Assembly (NCBI GenBank): GCA_932521035.1
Contig: OW051494.1
Location: forward strand, 10,092,001 to 10,156,000
Direction: 5' to 3'
Source: Oscheius dolichura
Taxonomy: Eukaryota > Nematoda > Chromadorea > Rhabditida > Rhabditidae
Length of the DNA: 64,000 bases
The translations under genes were made by a program, and so were the position numbers. Below the pieces are notes generated by a model. The model was not told where the DNA came from. It searched no databases and saw only the letters and a program-made list of their open reading frames with translations. Below are positions 12,413 through 23,195 of this stretch, piece after piece (the first letter of the stretch is position 1; each line of letters starts with the position of its first letter).

Positions 12413-13015
12413 GGAGAAGCACAGAATGAAGATAATCAAGTAGACTGATCAAAGCGGGGCAGAAAGAAAGTGGGAAGGGAAGAAGCGTGCTTGTGGTCCG
12501 ACAAAAGCGGTTTCTTCGGGACATTTCAGCTTTTCGGCAGGGAAATTCGAAAAGAAGCGAAAGAGTAGGGACTGAACACAATCTAAAAGCCAATTCTGGT
12601 GACTTGGACAGAAAATTTCGTAAAATTCCCTCATTTTCTACCCAATCTTGATAGGGAATGGGTTCTCGCCTTCTCAGGCCAGTTTTTCTCCAGGAAAAGC
12701 GAATATTGGGGAGATATTGATGTCATCGGAAAGGGCTCGAAATTCTCTACAAAACGTATTTTGTAGTTTTTTTGTTGAAAATTAGCCATTTTGAGCGCAA
12801 AGAACGGAGATTTCCGCCGTTGTAGTGAAAAATACTGCGGCGACGCCCTTCTAACTTCTAGGGGCCATCGAAACTGAAAATCGAGGGCTACAGAGAAATA
12901 GAATAGTGTACCGTCTTCGCCGTGGTCAATTCTCCCTAAAAACTGGCATTTCTCGTGATTACCGGATTAAAATTGGTCGAAATCCGTACAAAACCTTCCC
13001 CAGTCCATTTCAAGG
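12413..13015. other. Intergenic, possible 5' exon of the RING gene and old repeat
   Basis: On the minus strand 12449-12634 is open and encodes FCPSHQNWLLDC and KLKCPEE, which may be an upstream exon of the RING gene, but I could not find a clean junction. About 12700-12940 resembles 61480-61660 in short blocks, suggesting a diverged repeat. Confidence 0.35.
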
Positions 13016-14242
13016 ATGCTCTTCTACCGGGACGGTCCATATTTGATCTGTCACATTCTTTTCGTCGGCTGGCTCGGTATCAAGTCCTACGTATTTTCGC
13101 TGATCGCCGATAGTAATCTACAGTATCCCGTACGTCTTTTCACTAGTTTTATAATTAAAATATCAATTTTTCTAGGAGGAGGATGATGTCCTCGGCCGGC
13201 TGGAGTCGTCGCTCTTCCGGGCGACTCTCTCCATTCTGTTGCTCGGAGAAACAATTCACTTTATAACATATCGCTTTACCAATATGGGCCTGGCCATCTT
13301 CAATTTCATCTACAACACTCTCCTCATCATTATAGAAGCCACTCATTTTATTGTCGGCATTACTTCCAGCAGTGGAGGTAACCTCTTCGTCTTCTTGGTT
13401 GCGCGCGCGCATGCACCCGTAAAATCTCGGCAGGAGAAATATCTGAAAACATACGGCTTCCTGAAGTAAAAGCACCGTTCTGCCGAGATTTTATGGGTGC
13501 AGCGTTTCAAATTTAGCCATAAGGATTGGATACAGTAGGTTCGTTGGTTCTGGAGTCTTGAATGGGCCCTAAAACGATGGTTTTCATATTTTTTAGCTTA
13601 CTTTGGATAAAATTTTTGACTGTACCGTATTCTAGAGACCGAGAACTTCCAAATAACCTTCTCCGGCTTCGGAACAGAAATTGTACGGTACTAACAGGCG
13701 CGAGACTAGGTGCTACCTCATTTTGGTCCAATTTCATCCGAATTACAGCTATTTCATTGTACCACATAAGTGCAGATTGCTAAATTTCAATGCAGAGCAC
13801 AATTTCTGGAAGTTTATGACCTCTAGAATACGGTAGTTTTGAGAAAGTTGCCCTAAAATAGGTTCAAACCATTCAAAGCCCCAAAAACCCCGGCAAAATC
13901 GAATTTCGGGATGCTGCACCCGTACAATCTTGGCAGATAGTCGGTTTCTTACTGGAAACCGCCAGAACGTTCTTTTTTCAAATTTTCGAGACTGTACGGG
14001 TCCCGGCGTGCGGCTCAAATCCAGCAGTAAAGGCTACAGTACCCCGAAAATGAATAATATACCGAAAATGAACAATTGCAGCCAATTCCTATGTATGGGA
14101 TGTGAACTGTATCGGTCTGCTGATAGTCGGTATGCAGATGGTCCTGGATGCGCAGTTTTCCGCCGTCCAGATAGCCGCCTACTTTGCCCAAGTGCGGCAG
14201 CACCGTAACCTGAGGAAATATCAAGCAAAGCGGAGAGGCTAG
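13016..14242 (+). CDS. Small four-helix membrane protein
   Basis: Three exons: 13016-13129, 13176-13377 and 14082-14242, giving 158 residues. The first intron is 46 bp; the second is 704 bp and contains a foldback element. Junctions keep frame (phase 0, then phase 1). Hydrophobic segments are LICHILFVGWLG in exon 1, FRATLSILLLG and FNFIYNTLLIIIEA in exon 2, and CIGLLIVGMQMVLDA in exon 3. The tail is basic (RNLRKYQAKRRG). AATAAA follows the stop, about 50 bp before the convergent cysteine-rich gene ends. I do not recognise the family. Exon 3 was linked by splice phase only. Confidence 0.72.
13412..13501. repeat. Foldback element copy 1 (short form)
   Basis: Arms TGCACCCGTAAAATCTCGGC and its reverse complement (with TTATGGGTGCA) enclose about 45 bp. 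It lies in intron 2 of the four-helix gene. Confidence 0.88.
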
Positions 14243-14290
14243 GCCGCCCATTTTTTATTTCAAATAATAAATGTTCTTTACGCAGAAATT

Positions 14291-14581
14291 TCACGGTTTA
14301 TTGCACAATTCCGACCGACAGCAGTGATGAAACGGCGCCCAGCAGGGGAAAAACAGACTGTTACAGGAATAACGACGATAGGTATAGAAGACACGCCAGA
14401 TTAGACTAGAAGTACAGCCATGGAGACAATTAACCTCTGTGATATTGGCAGGATGTTGGGAAGAACCTGGAAAGTGGGTCCTGGAGCGAATGGGCAGCTT
14501 CAACTCACCGCTGTAACATTTTATACCGCTAATTAAAGGCGGGAAAAAGAGCAGAAGAACAAAAATGGGAAGTAGCCGCAT
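14291..14581 (-). CDS. Small secreted 8-cysteine protein (Ly6/ET-module-like), copy 2
   Basis: Exons 14509-14581 and 14291-14466 around a 42-bp phase-1 intron give 82 residues. The signal peptide starts MRLLPIFVLLLFF. The mature chain keeps all eight cysteines at the spacing seen in the gene at 10337-10645, including FFPCWAP and CCRSELCN, although other positions have diverged. The shared intron position and length show descent by duplication, with the RING and four-helix genes now between the copies. No obvious trans-splice acceptor is visible directly before the ATG, so a further 5' exon is possible. Function unknown. Confidence 0.8.
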   Translation of the reverse strand: MRLLPIFVLLLFFPPLISGIKCYSGELKLPIRSRTHFPGSSQHPANITEVNCLHGCTSSLIWRVFYTYRRYSCNSLFFPCWAPFHHCCRSELCNKP

Positions 14582-14755
14582 TTGGAGGATGAAATTGGAA
14601 CATTGGCGCGATTTGCAAAGGGGGCAAACACATTTTGAATAATTCTGTTTACCAAAAGGTCGAAAAAGTACGTGGAAGTCGATTTCAATATGAAAATGGG
14701 CGGAACTGATCCAAAATGAAGTAAAACGGAGTAGAAAAAATAAGCAAAAGAAAGT

Positions 14756-14827
14756 TGCCCATGGCTGGAATCGAACCAGCGTCGCCACGGCCACAACGTG
14801 GAGTACTAACCACTATACTACATGGGC
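14756..14827 (-). tRNA. tRNA-His (GTG)
   Basis: Acceptor GCCCATG/CATGGGC is fully paired. The anticodon stem is CCACG/CGTGG with loop TTGTGGC (anticodon GTG), and the T arm is GCTGG-TTCGATT-CCAGC. It lies about 175 bp upstream of the second cysteine-rich gene on the same strand. Confidence 0.96.
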
Positions 14828-15079
14828 CGAAAGCGTGGCAATCAAATTGGGAGGACTCTCTGCTCTCGATGACCTCTACTCTTCTTCTCAGGTCTTACAG
14901 CCTTCCAAGTCAGAGATTCCTCTATTCTTCACCTTTGTGGTTCCCATTGTCATTATAAAGGATCTCTTCGGTCTGGAAGCCTGGATTTAGACCTAAACTC
15001 CCACGGCAGATAAAAAATCCGTCCATAATGTGTGCACAAAATAAGGTTTCAAGCGGAAAATCTTTATTATTTTCAGATT

Positions 15080-17084
15080 TTAAAACTTTGTATGGTTTGC
15101 ATTAACATCCCCAGCGGATTCCGACTGGATTACAGTAGATTCCGTGACGGATGACTTTCTCCACGAGTCTACACGTCGTCGCAGGCTCTTGAAGTCGTCC
15201 CTTAGCATTCCTGAGATCTTTCTATCGGCTACCACGTTAATTATTGGATCGATAATCATTGCAAATATCCTGAAAATGAGAAAATGGTCACAGTTAGACA
15301 GCCGGAAAGTTTTAGGCGCCACAGTTAGACAGTCAACTCACCAAACGAGTGCCGCAACACTGGCCAGGATTTCTACTTCTACGAAAAGTTTACTCATTAG
15401 ATATGTTTTACACGAGGTTTTACAGCCTTCTCCTGAAATAAATTCATTAAAATAAGGTCAATTTTAGCCTAAAATACGTACCTAAAGTGCTCAAATCGTG
15501 GAGATTACAGAGAGCTACTATACAAACTATCAAGATCGGAATACTCCCGACGGCGAAAGTGGCCATATTCATTCCGAGACGGTTCATAGCTACCATCGAG
15601 GCTCGTTGTCGATCGTGGGTGGAATTCTGCAAAAAAAAAACTTCTGGGAAAAGTAGTTTTCTGGGGGTGAAACGGGTTGATGGCTGGCAGTCTTCAAAGC
15701 TCCGCAACAGGTCGAAATTTTTCATTTGTTGGACTCACCAGAAAATTCTCTACACGATCACTTTTACAGATAGTTAAAAAACTGGACTTTTTTGGTATTA
15801 AAAGGCGGCAAAGAGGAAAAGAGATAATTTGGCTGTCTATCTGTGGCGCCGCAGATCCCTAGAAAACTCACCGTTGACAGTGTCTTGGTCTCTTTTTTAT
15901 ATCTTGTATGGAGTCTATACAATAAAAATCCATAAATAAGTATTACAGCGGAGTAGGAAATTGACAAGGAGACCACTAAAATAGAAAAGTTGAATCTTTC
16001 TCCTAAAATCCTACCTATACAAATGGCCAGCGGTCTCTGGCATTTATAGTAGGGGCAGTTAACCGGGGCTGTTTCAGGATAGAATAAGGTTGCTCCCCAG
16101 ACGCCGACACAGCACTGAAAAGGCGGGAAATTTGAATTTTCCCGGGGTTTGGGGCTTACAGAGGCTACAGCAGCCAGAAACCAGAGTAGCGCGATTACGG
16201 CATAACAATGGCGAAGAGTTATTCGAGTTTTATAGACGAAGGGATAAACTACAGCTGTATACAGAAGGCAGGTCAGTGCTATATAGGTTCCTGAACGGAA
16301 AAGGGATATATTCTGAAAATTTCAAGATAAACGGACCACAAATAGAGAGGAAATTCAGCCCTCCAACCAGGATGAAGATCATAGCCGTATAATAATTAAA
16401 AGTACCAGCTTTCCAGTAAATTAATACCACATAAAAGAGTACCAGTGCTAGGAGGGAGCTAGCCGATCGTGACAGGAGAAAAAGATATCGTTTTCGATGG
16501 CTGAAATGACTAGTAGAATGAAGAGAAAAAAAAGCAAAAATATGCCTGATCTCGGGCGGGATCGAACCGCCGACCTTCTGTGTGTTAGACAGATGTGATA
16601 ACCACTACACCACGGGACCACACGTACTGCTCTTTCCAAACTACCATTACCTGGAGTCGGTCTTCCTATAGATCCGTATAACCAGAGCCAGATAGACAGT
16701 ATTGAGGATCAGGGCGAAAACTGAGAAGATTATGGGCAGAATGGCGAGAAAATAGGTCCGGAACTCTTTAGCCCTGTGGAGTTCCTAAAAAGTTCCTTTT
16801 TTTGGCGCCAATTTGAAATTCAAACTCACGTGGAGCAGGTAGCAGGGATCATCCCCATTGGTAATAGTACAAAAGGCGTATTTATCATCTTTCCCGGGAA
16901 TAAATTCTTTCGGACAATTTTGAAAAACCGGAGGGATTGAATAATTCGTAACCAGGGAGAGATCAATGGCCTCGCTGAAAGTCACTAGTTGTGGGATTGG
17001 AGCAGATTTACGGCTCTTGACAAGGATCATCCAGCTGCATACCGGTCCATATGCTTAGAACGTCTTCGGTTGGGGTGAAATCAC
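15080..17084 (-). CDS. Nematode 7TM chemoreceptor-like GPCR (5' end not found)
   Basis: Exons from 5' to 3' on the minus strand: 17012-17084, 16830-16974, 16651-16784, 16368-16500, 16160-16312, 16015-16114, 15872-15975, 15482-15626, 15342-15432, 15080-15269. They splice in one frame to about 422 residues. The extracellular N-terminus has cysteines (NCPKEF, FCTITNG, DDPCYLL). Helices follow: LAILPIIFSVFALIL (TM1), LLALVLFYVVLIY (TM2), a TM3 ending VVYPFVYKTRITLRH, YAVIALLWFLAAVAS (TM4), VVSLSISYSAVILIYGF (TM5), FAVGSIPILIVCIVAL (TM6), and TM7 with IIDPIINVVAD in the NPxxY place. The junction at 16312/16368 uses donor GTTGGA and was chosen for frame. A signal exon should lie upstream. Subfamily not assigned. 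tRNA-Val sits in an intron on the same strand. Confidence 0.85.
16547..16619 (-). tRNA. tRNA-Val (AAC)
   Basis: 73-nt tRNA with anticodon loop CTAACAC (anticodon AAC). The acceptor GGTCCCG/CGAGATC has a C:A mismatch at pair 5-68, also present in the copy at 27096-27168. It lies inside an intron of the 7TM gene, in the same orientation. The trailer contains TTTTTGCTTTTTTTT. Confidence 0.94.
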
Positions 17085-18609
17085 CTAAAAATTTGGGAAT
17101 TTTAGACCGAAACTACCGTAACGCTGCTCGAATTAAAGGAGCAATGCGGTCGGGGGGAAAAGGCACGGTAAATGCGCGTCGGCGCGCTGCGTACTTTTTT
17201 GACAGTCACCCGACCCCTTTTTCCAATTCCCTCAAATACGTTGTATTTCTATAATTTTTTGATTGTAAAATAGTCAGCTACCTATCAGAAGAATTATCAG
17301 CAGAAAAAATAGAAGAACGAATGCAAAATAAAAAAATAAATGGTAAAAAACTAAAAGAAATCAAAATTCAAATGCGATTTTCGCGGGCCGTTGGTGGCAC
17401 TTTTTCCCCCCGACCGCACTGCTCCTTTAAGATATCACTGCTCGTAAGCGCGCCCCCTTGAATAATTGTTTATTTCCTCCATTTTTCATGGTATTTTGGC
17501 ATTTCTTTCACTTTTTTTTTGTTTTATACTGATAACAGCACGCCAAAGACCATAAAGATAAGAAAAAAAAACCGGAAAAATGTTCAAAAGAACGCTCGGG
17601 GAGCGCACTCTTGGAGTTTGTCAATGGAGCGTGCTTATTGAGGGTGCAGAGTCGTTTTAGAGCAATTTAACAATATTCTAGCAAGAGAAAGGGAAGTTTC
17701 CCGCTTTCCCAGTGAATCAGAAGGAGGATAACTTGATAAGGAATGGGAGAAAAGAGGATTAAAGGCGGAAAGAGGAAAGAATGTAGCGGGAAGTGGCAAA
17801 TTGTGGAATCAAGGGAAGTAAAAGCCGTAGGATACGTTCTAACGGCGAGAAATAAAAGAAATAGGGTAAAAAATATACTGCCGGAAGAAAAATAGGAGGA
17901 GAAGAGTTTCCTAGGCGCTCTGGCTGGTAATAAGGCCATCTGCCCCCCTTGCCCCGTCAGGAGGAGATGACTCACGGCCCGGCTAACAAAGATGGTCGTT
18001 GCCGGACATTTATCACCTGCCCGGGAAGGTCAGATTTTGAAATATTTTCCCCTTTCCCCAAAAAATCTGACTAATAGGGGAACTTCATAAGGGTTGGAAA
18101 ATTACGGCTGTCCACCCAAATGGCACGGGTCAGCACCCGTAAGATTTCGGCAGCTGGGCAATCTTGAAGGCGAATAACAAGAGATCCAGCTGCCGAGATT
18201 TTACGGGTGCAGGAGAGCAGAAAACGGCGGTAAGATCCGGGAGAAAAGGGCAGAGATCGGATTTGTTGGTTATAAAACGGATGGCAGACTGAGAAGAGAC
18301 GGAGAGAGACCGGGAACTGAACAAACAAAGTAGTGGGTAGATAATAATAAAATGGTAAGGGCAAAATGGAGTATTTTGACCTGGAGAGCCATAAAGAGGA
18401 AGAAAAACAAGGAGGAGAAGGCCAGCTGGGAACTTTGGAGGTTTTTAGGTCTTGAGAAGAAAAATTTTCGAGAACAAACGGGGGTTGACTGACCAAATGA
18501 TTGGGTAAGGCACAGGGAATTATGGAAGCCGGATAAGGTAAGCCGAAAATACCCGGTCTGGTCCAAAATGGTCAAAACCATTACAGCGCCTTGTAAGCTC
18601 TATCGACGG
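17085..18609. other. Gene-poor stretch upstream of the 7TM gene
   Basis: It should contain the first exon of the 7TM receptor, but no candidate is convincing. From about 17680 to 18500 the plus strand is markedly purine-rich, so the long minus-strand frames there look compositional. One short foldback element lies at 18132-18211. Confidence 0.5.
18132..18211. repeat. Foldback element copy 2 (short form)
   Basis: Inverted arms AGCACCCGTAAGATTTCGGC and GCCGAGATTTTACGGGTGC around a short centre with CAGCTG at the inner ends. Confidence 0.87.
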
Positions 18610-18681
18610 GCCTCTATAGCTCAGTGGCAGAGCGTCTGTCTCGTAAACAGAAGGTCCACGGTTCAATCCCGTGTGGAGGCA
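18610..18681 (+). tRNA. tRNA-Thr (CGT)
   Basis: Acceptor GCCTCTA/TGGAGGC, anticodon stem TCTGT/ACAGA with loop CTCGTAA (anticodon CGT), T arm CCACGG-TTCAATC-CCGTG. It is followed by ACCCTTTTTTACTTTT. Confidence 0.96.
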
Positions 18682-18930
18682 ACCCTTTTTTACTTTTGAC
18701 GAGGTTGGAAGCTATTTGGTTCAAAGATTCGGGAGCTGTCGCCTCACGCTGGTTCCGGCGCCTTTTGTGGCTAATTTTTTAGACTTTGTCCATGGTTTTT
18801 TGGTGTAGAACAAGGTTTCGAATCGTTGTAACGCATCTATACAAAAAATGACCGTAAACCTCAGATTACGAGGGTGCCAGAGGTCTCCAGGGCCCGAAGG
18901 CTGGTGCCCCGTAAGATTTCCGTCTCGGTC

Positions 18931-19066
18931 CTCGATAGTCCTCTCCCCTGCACCCGTAAAGTCTCGGCAAGACAAAGACATAAAGGCGTCACAGTTTTGT
19001 AGCAGTTTTGAATAAAGAGGATCCTTCTGCCGAGACTTTACGGGTGCAGGGAAGCGGACTATCGAG
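18931..19066. repeat. Foldback element copy 3 (long form)
   Basis: Ends CTCGATAGTC and GACTATCGAG enclose the inner arms TGCACCCGTAAAGTCTCGGC and CGAGACTTTACGGGTGCA. The centre has the family core ACAGTTTTGTAGCAGTTTTG. Confidence 0.92.
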
Positions 19067-20108
19067 GGCCGAGCCAGATTTCGTGTCCCCGGGCACGGCA
19101 ACTTATTTGCCCTTTTAGCAGCTTTTTTCCATCTCGTCTGACAGATAAAATTCATAAAAAAAATGGATTAAAAGACTCCTTTTTCAGGGGAAACCCTTTA
19201 TAAGACGATTTTCCGCTTGAAAGACCGGGTATTCAAGTTCCTGCATTGATTTCCGCCACATTCAAATGGAATATGATCTTGTGGGCAGTCTACTAGAGTT
19301 TAGTTTCCATTATAAAGATAAAAATATGAAATGTGTCCGGTCATTAACCCTGATGTCAATCAATACGTCACAAAGTTCAAGTAGTCACCAGTTGTCAAGC
19401 TCTCAAGTTGCAGAGATCACGCAATGACCAGGTCTACAGCGCCGATCTCGGCTTTTTTAATGGATTTTCCAGTATTTTGCAGGTTTTCAGTATGTACAAG
19501 ATAAAATATTGTATACAGGTGAAAAATAGAGATAAAACTAGCTGAGAAAAGGATAAAAATAGCGAGAAAAGGCGTTGAGACTGGGCAGATGATCCTGGTA
19601 CGCGCGTGAGAGAAAGAGCATGGCACTGTTTACTCTCGGGGGTGATTCACCCCTTCGCCAGATTGGGGGCACAAGGAGCACAACCAGAAGATCACTTTAC
19701 CAGGCTAAAAAATGGGGAAATAGGGGCCAAGAGACCGGCAGCCAAAAAGATGGGCCGCTTGGGGGATACGATACCTTTTTACCCCATTTCTGACCCAAAT
19801 TTCCCGCCTTTTTTGCTTTAATTCAAAGAGGGTATTAACCACAATTAAACTGGATTAAAGAAGTGACTGAAAATTCAAAATTATCCGGCCGAGCTGGCCT
19901 CTAACTGGAGTGCAACAGCATCCCGGCGCCCTCTTGGATATTGTTTGCCCAGATTGCCATACTATTTGCTCCGAGTGGGAAGAGGGGAAAAATAACTAAA
20001 CGCTACGTAACATGACGTTTTTTCAGAAGCGGGATCCTTTAAAAGTACTGTTATTGTAGTCAATTTTCAACGGATGTTGCGCAGATTCAAATTTGGCGGC
20101 ATGTCTAA

Positions 20109-20148
20109 GCTACGGGACCAAGTTTGAAAGCACGCCTGGTCCCGTAGC
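20109..20148. repeat. Short perfect hairpin
   Basis: GCTACGGGACCA and TGGTCCCGTAGC form a 12-bp perfect stem around a 16-base loop. It resembles the hairpins at 35991 and 40567 in containing GGGACC or GGACC. Confidence 0.8.
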
Positions 20149-21340
20149 AGAGAGGTTTTAGGAGGGAATATCCGCTGGAAATGGACTATGAGAACCTAAA
20201 AATAGGCGATTTCGCCCCCAAAGCAAATATTGGTACCATATTTACTGATTTGGCCAAGAACTTGAAGTTTTGATGATATTTTAATCATCCCAAGACCTAT
20301 TCTAGGTGTCCTAGAACCTCAAATGCCCAGAAAAAGTCGGTAGGACAACAAAAACTGAGAGAAATGTGTCCAAACCATGAAAAAGGGCGCGATACTGCGA
20401 TTGTGAAGTCTTCCAGAGTTTTTTTCCACAAAAAATGGAAAAGCCGTAGCTTTCTCCTTATTTTTAAAGTGTAGAAATGATTTTAAAGGTGTTGGGACCT
20501 TAAAAAAGAACAAAAGAAAACATCTTTTCCATGTAAATGAAGCAAATTGGTTATAAAAGCTTGGAGAAGGCGAATGGCGGTTTGAAAAGCCCGCCAAAGG
20601 TCAAAATCTTTGAAAATTATGTTATTTGCTTTTCAGAACCTCTATAAAATAATATCAAACAAAAAAAAATGCGGGAAAATGACTATACTCCAAACGAAAC
20701 TTGCCCACAAAAACAGCAAGAAGAAAACAGATGAGTCAAGTAGGTGGCGATTCTTTGTTTTCCTTATAGATTATTCGATATTTTTAGTTGTTTCTCTAGA
20801 AAAAGATGATAATGAACAGAAAAACGAGACAGAAAAGATCCACCAGGTGCAAGGAAACTCCAGAGACGCTGCTCAGTTTCTTTATCAAGATAAGATTCGC
20901 TAGATAAGATTCTCGACTTTTGAGGTCATAAACTCGAAGATGGCCGTTTTTTACCGATAACGTGTCATGTGGGAAAAGGAGAAAGAGTTCTTTGATGTTT
21001 CAAGATCGAGAAATATTCAGAATTTCCTGCTGATTACGAATAACTTATTTAAAAATTGTAAAAATATCCGAAAATGGGAGAAACGGCCCGGAAAGTGGGT
21101 ATTTCGCTCAGGGAGAATCCGACGCGCGCCCGCCGTTTACGCGCGTTGGCGCGGTGTTACCGCGACCAGAAAGCGGTTGTACTGTCCGAGTTTCCGTTTT
21201 TTACGGATCTGAAACATGATAATCGGTTTGAAGACGCTTCTAAAATTTATAAAAGCCATTTCAAATAGGGGTGGTCGTTTTTAGTGAGCAAAAATTCAAA
21301 ACTTCCGGATAAAAACGCACTTTGGAGCGTCTCGGGGGAC

Positions 21341-21440
21341 GCGCGCTGTTTACAATGAATGCGCGCTGTTTACAAGAGACGCGCGCCGTTTACAATGAAT
21401 GCGCGCTGTTTACAAGAGACGCGCGCCGTTTACAATTGAC
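21341..21440. repeat. Tandem array of five 20-bp units
   Basis: Units of exactly 20 bp start GCGCGCTGTTTACAA or GCGCGCCGTTTACAA and alternate between TGAAT and GAGAC endings. A related two-unit copy with a shared 5' flank (CGTTTTTAGNNAGCAAAAATTC) lies in intron 3 of the transthyretin-like gene at 22746-22785. Confidence 0.93.
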
Positions 21441-21518
21441 GTGCGCCAATCAAACAACTTGGTGCGCTTCAAAGCAGAGAAAAGTGATAAAAATGTAGCC
21501 GAAATTAGTGATATTTAT

Positions 21519-21905
21519 TCACTTCGAGGCTGGCTTGCCGCCCTCGACTTCGATGTACTTGATGATGTGAGCTCGCTCGTCGGCCTTCTTCAGTCCGGCG
21601 AAGATCATCTTCGTGCCGGGAATGTACTTCTTCGGGTCGATCAGATACTCGAACAGGGTCTCGCGGCTCCAGATGACACCTTTATTCTTATTGGCTGAGC
21701 TGTAGTCGAATCCCGGCACCGTGCCCGAAGTACGTCCAATCAGTCCGTTTAGAGTGGGTCCCTGCTTCGCGGCCAACGAATCCACCACATGGCACTGGGC
21801 ACAGCGCTGCTTGAACAAGGCCTTTCCTTTCTCGTAGTCGCCGTCGGGAATAGCGCCGCCGCCTTTGCCGGACGAGGAGTCGGAGCCTTTCTTCTTTCCA
21901 GCCAT
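21519..21905 (-). CDS. Cytochrome c
   Basis: Single-exon gene, 128 residues. The haem-binding motif CAQCH is at residues 35-39, the axial methionine is in PGTKMIFAG, and the family blocks [24 protein letters not shown] and KKYIPGTKM are intact. It shuttles electrons from complex III to complex IV in the mitochondrial intermembrane space and takes part in apoptosis in some animals. Compared with usual animal cytochrome c (about 104-111 residues) it has a longer N-terminus, a Gly/Ser/Lys-rich stretch of about 19 residues before the conserved PDGDYEKGK. The stretch may be a real extension or the start may be the later one; the ATG at 21905 is the only one in frame upstream of the core. A TGTTAG acceptor-like site lies just before it. 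Confidence 0.98.
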   Translation of the reverse strand: MAGKKKGSDSSSGKGGGAIPDGDYEKGKALFKQRCAQCHVVDSLAAKQGPTLNGLIGRTSGTVPGFDYSSANKNKGVIWSRETLFEYLIDPKKYIPGTKMIFAGLKKADERAHIIKYIEVEGGKPASK

Positions 21906-22270
21906 TCAGCTAACAGCAGCAAGCGGAAAATGAACAAGGGAGACGGCCTGACTGATCACGGTGGTTTTGACCCGTGGGGATAAGGATTTGGCTAAAATTT
22001 TGACCCGGGAAGTTTAAAATCCGGTAATACAAAGCGTTTTTTGGTATACTGTAAGAGCGAACCAACAACGTAAACAGCGGGCGCCAATGCGTAAACATCG
22101 GGCTGCGCGTTTGCCGAAACTCAAAATTGAACTTATATTTTTGCATTTGTCCCTATTTTTGATCTTTTATTCTCCTTTTAAACAAGTTTCTCGTGATCAG
22201 CAAAGAAATGCCAATAAAAATAGACGATTTTATTGTTACTGTAACAATAATCTGAGCTGATTCATACAAT

Positions 22271-23195
22271 TTAATGAATACAATCACGAGATTCTCCGGG
22301 GAACGAGCCAGACAGTTGAATAACTCCAGCGTCATAGATCTTCTTGGGATCCTGAACGAGCAGAAAACTATTTTATGGTAAAATTAACCCCTACCTTTCC
22401 GTTGGTAATGTAGCTGTCAGGAATCTTAATGGTGAACTTTCTCTGGCAGGGCTGGAAGACTATATTTTAGAATTCGCGCCAGTAATCGGCATTTTCGCTG
22501 AGGCGCGCCAGTTTTTTGGGGCTTTTGGTGCAGTTTTGGAATACTGTAGTTAGTATAGAGACTATTCCCATGAAAAGTCTGAACTCTGAAGCGTGCCGCC
22601 CAAAAATGAGCCTGATTGGCAGGATAATCGGTGTACAGATGCTAAAAAAGTTTCTAAACAGTGTTTAAAACAAGGGCGATCGTTTTTAGCTAGCAAAAAT
22701 TCAAAATTCCCGGATAAAAGCGCACTTCGAGGCGCGTCTCAGGACGCGCGCCGTTTACAATGGGCGCGCGCTGTTTACAATAGGTGCGCGCCCGATTTCG
22801 AATTCCTCCTTTTCGATCCTTTGAGGGATCCTCTAACCAAGAATGCCCGGCTGCTCACCTTGATTCCATCGTTGCAGTCATGGTAGCTGAAAACGAACAG
22901 ATTAGCATCTCCTAGTCATTTTTCAAAAGACTCACATTGAGATTTTAGGATCAATGGGGGTGAATTCCTCGGTATGGCCGCGAAGTTCAAATTCTCCCAT
23001 CTGGTTGGTCTTTCCCGAGGCCATGAGGTCATCGGCATCGACGCCGCGATCATCATCCCACAGCTTGACCCGGACTCCGGACGCGGGCTTGCCATCGCAG
23101 ATCAGTTTCCCGCGGACTCCAGAGGACTGGGTACGGCCGATGCCGAGAGCAGCCACTGCGCCCAGTAGCACCACAAGCACGAATAATTTCAGCAT
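22271..23195 (-). CDS. Transthyretin-like (TTR/TTL) secreted protein
   Basis: Four exons: 22936-23195, 22859-22886, 22395-22451 and 22271-22351, giving 141 residues. The signal peptide is MLKLFVLVVLLGAVAALG. The mature part has VRGKLICDGKPASGVRVKLW, a DDDRGVDADDLM stretch, IYHDCND, and CQRKFTIKIP with conserved cysteines. It ends FPGESRDCIH, the usual end of nematode transthyretin-like proteins. These are secreted proteins of the transthyretin fold, abundant in nematodes; one (TTR-52) bridges apoptotic cells and engulfment receptors, but most have no known role. The start ATG follows TTCTTCTTCCAG directly, a good trans-splice acceptor. Intron 3 (407 bp) contains a copy of the GC-rich repeat found next to cytochrome c. 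Confidence 0.96.
22746..22785. repeat. Two units of the 20-bp GC-rich repeat
   Basis: Two adjacent units, GCGCGCCGTTTACAATGGGC and GCGCGCTGTTTACAATAGGT, follow a flank similar to that of the 21341 array. They lie within intron 3 of the transthyretin-like gene. Confidence 0.85.

Larger units (their letters stand above)
18682..21518. other. Gene-poor, AT-rich stretch
   Basis: No exon chain can be supported. Contents: a foldback element (18931-19066), a 12-bp-stem hairpin (20109-20148), a diverged repeat near 21004-21090 related to 26585-26680, and the GC-rich tandem array at 21341-21440. A minus-strand frame at 19417-19626 has one hydrophobic stretch but no supported start or splice site. Confidence 0.6.

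Noticed and set aside
13377-13469. Read-through end of exon 2 of the four-helix gene
   Set aside because: The read-through frame consists of foldback element sequence; the spliced junction to 14082 keeps frame and adds a fourth helix.
17667-18581. Several minus-strand frames rich in Phe/Leu/Ser/Pro
   Set aside because: The strand is pyrimidine-rich here, part of one frame is foldback sequence, and no splice pattern or domain fits.
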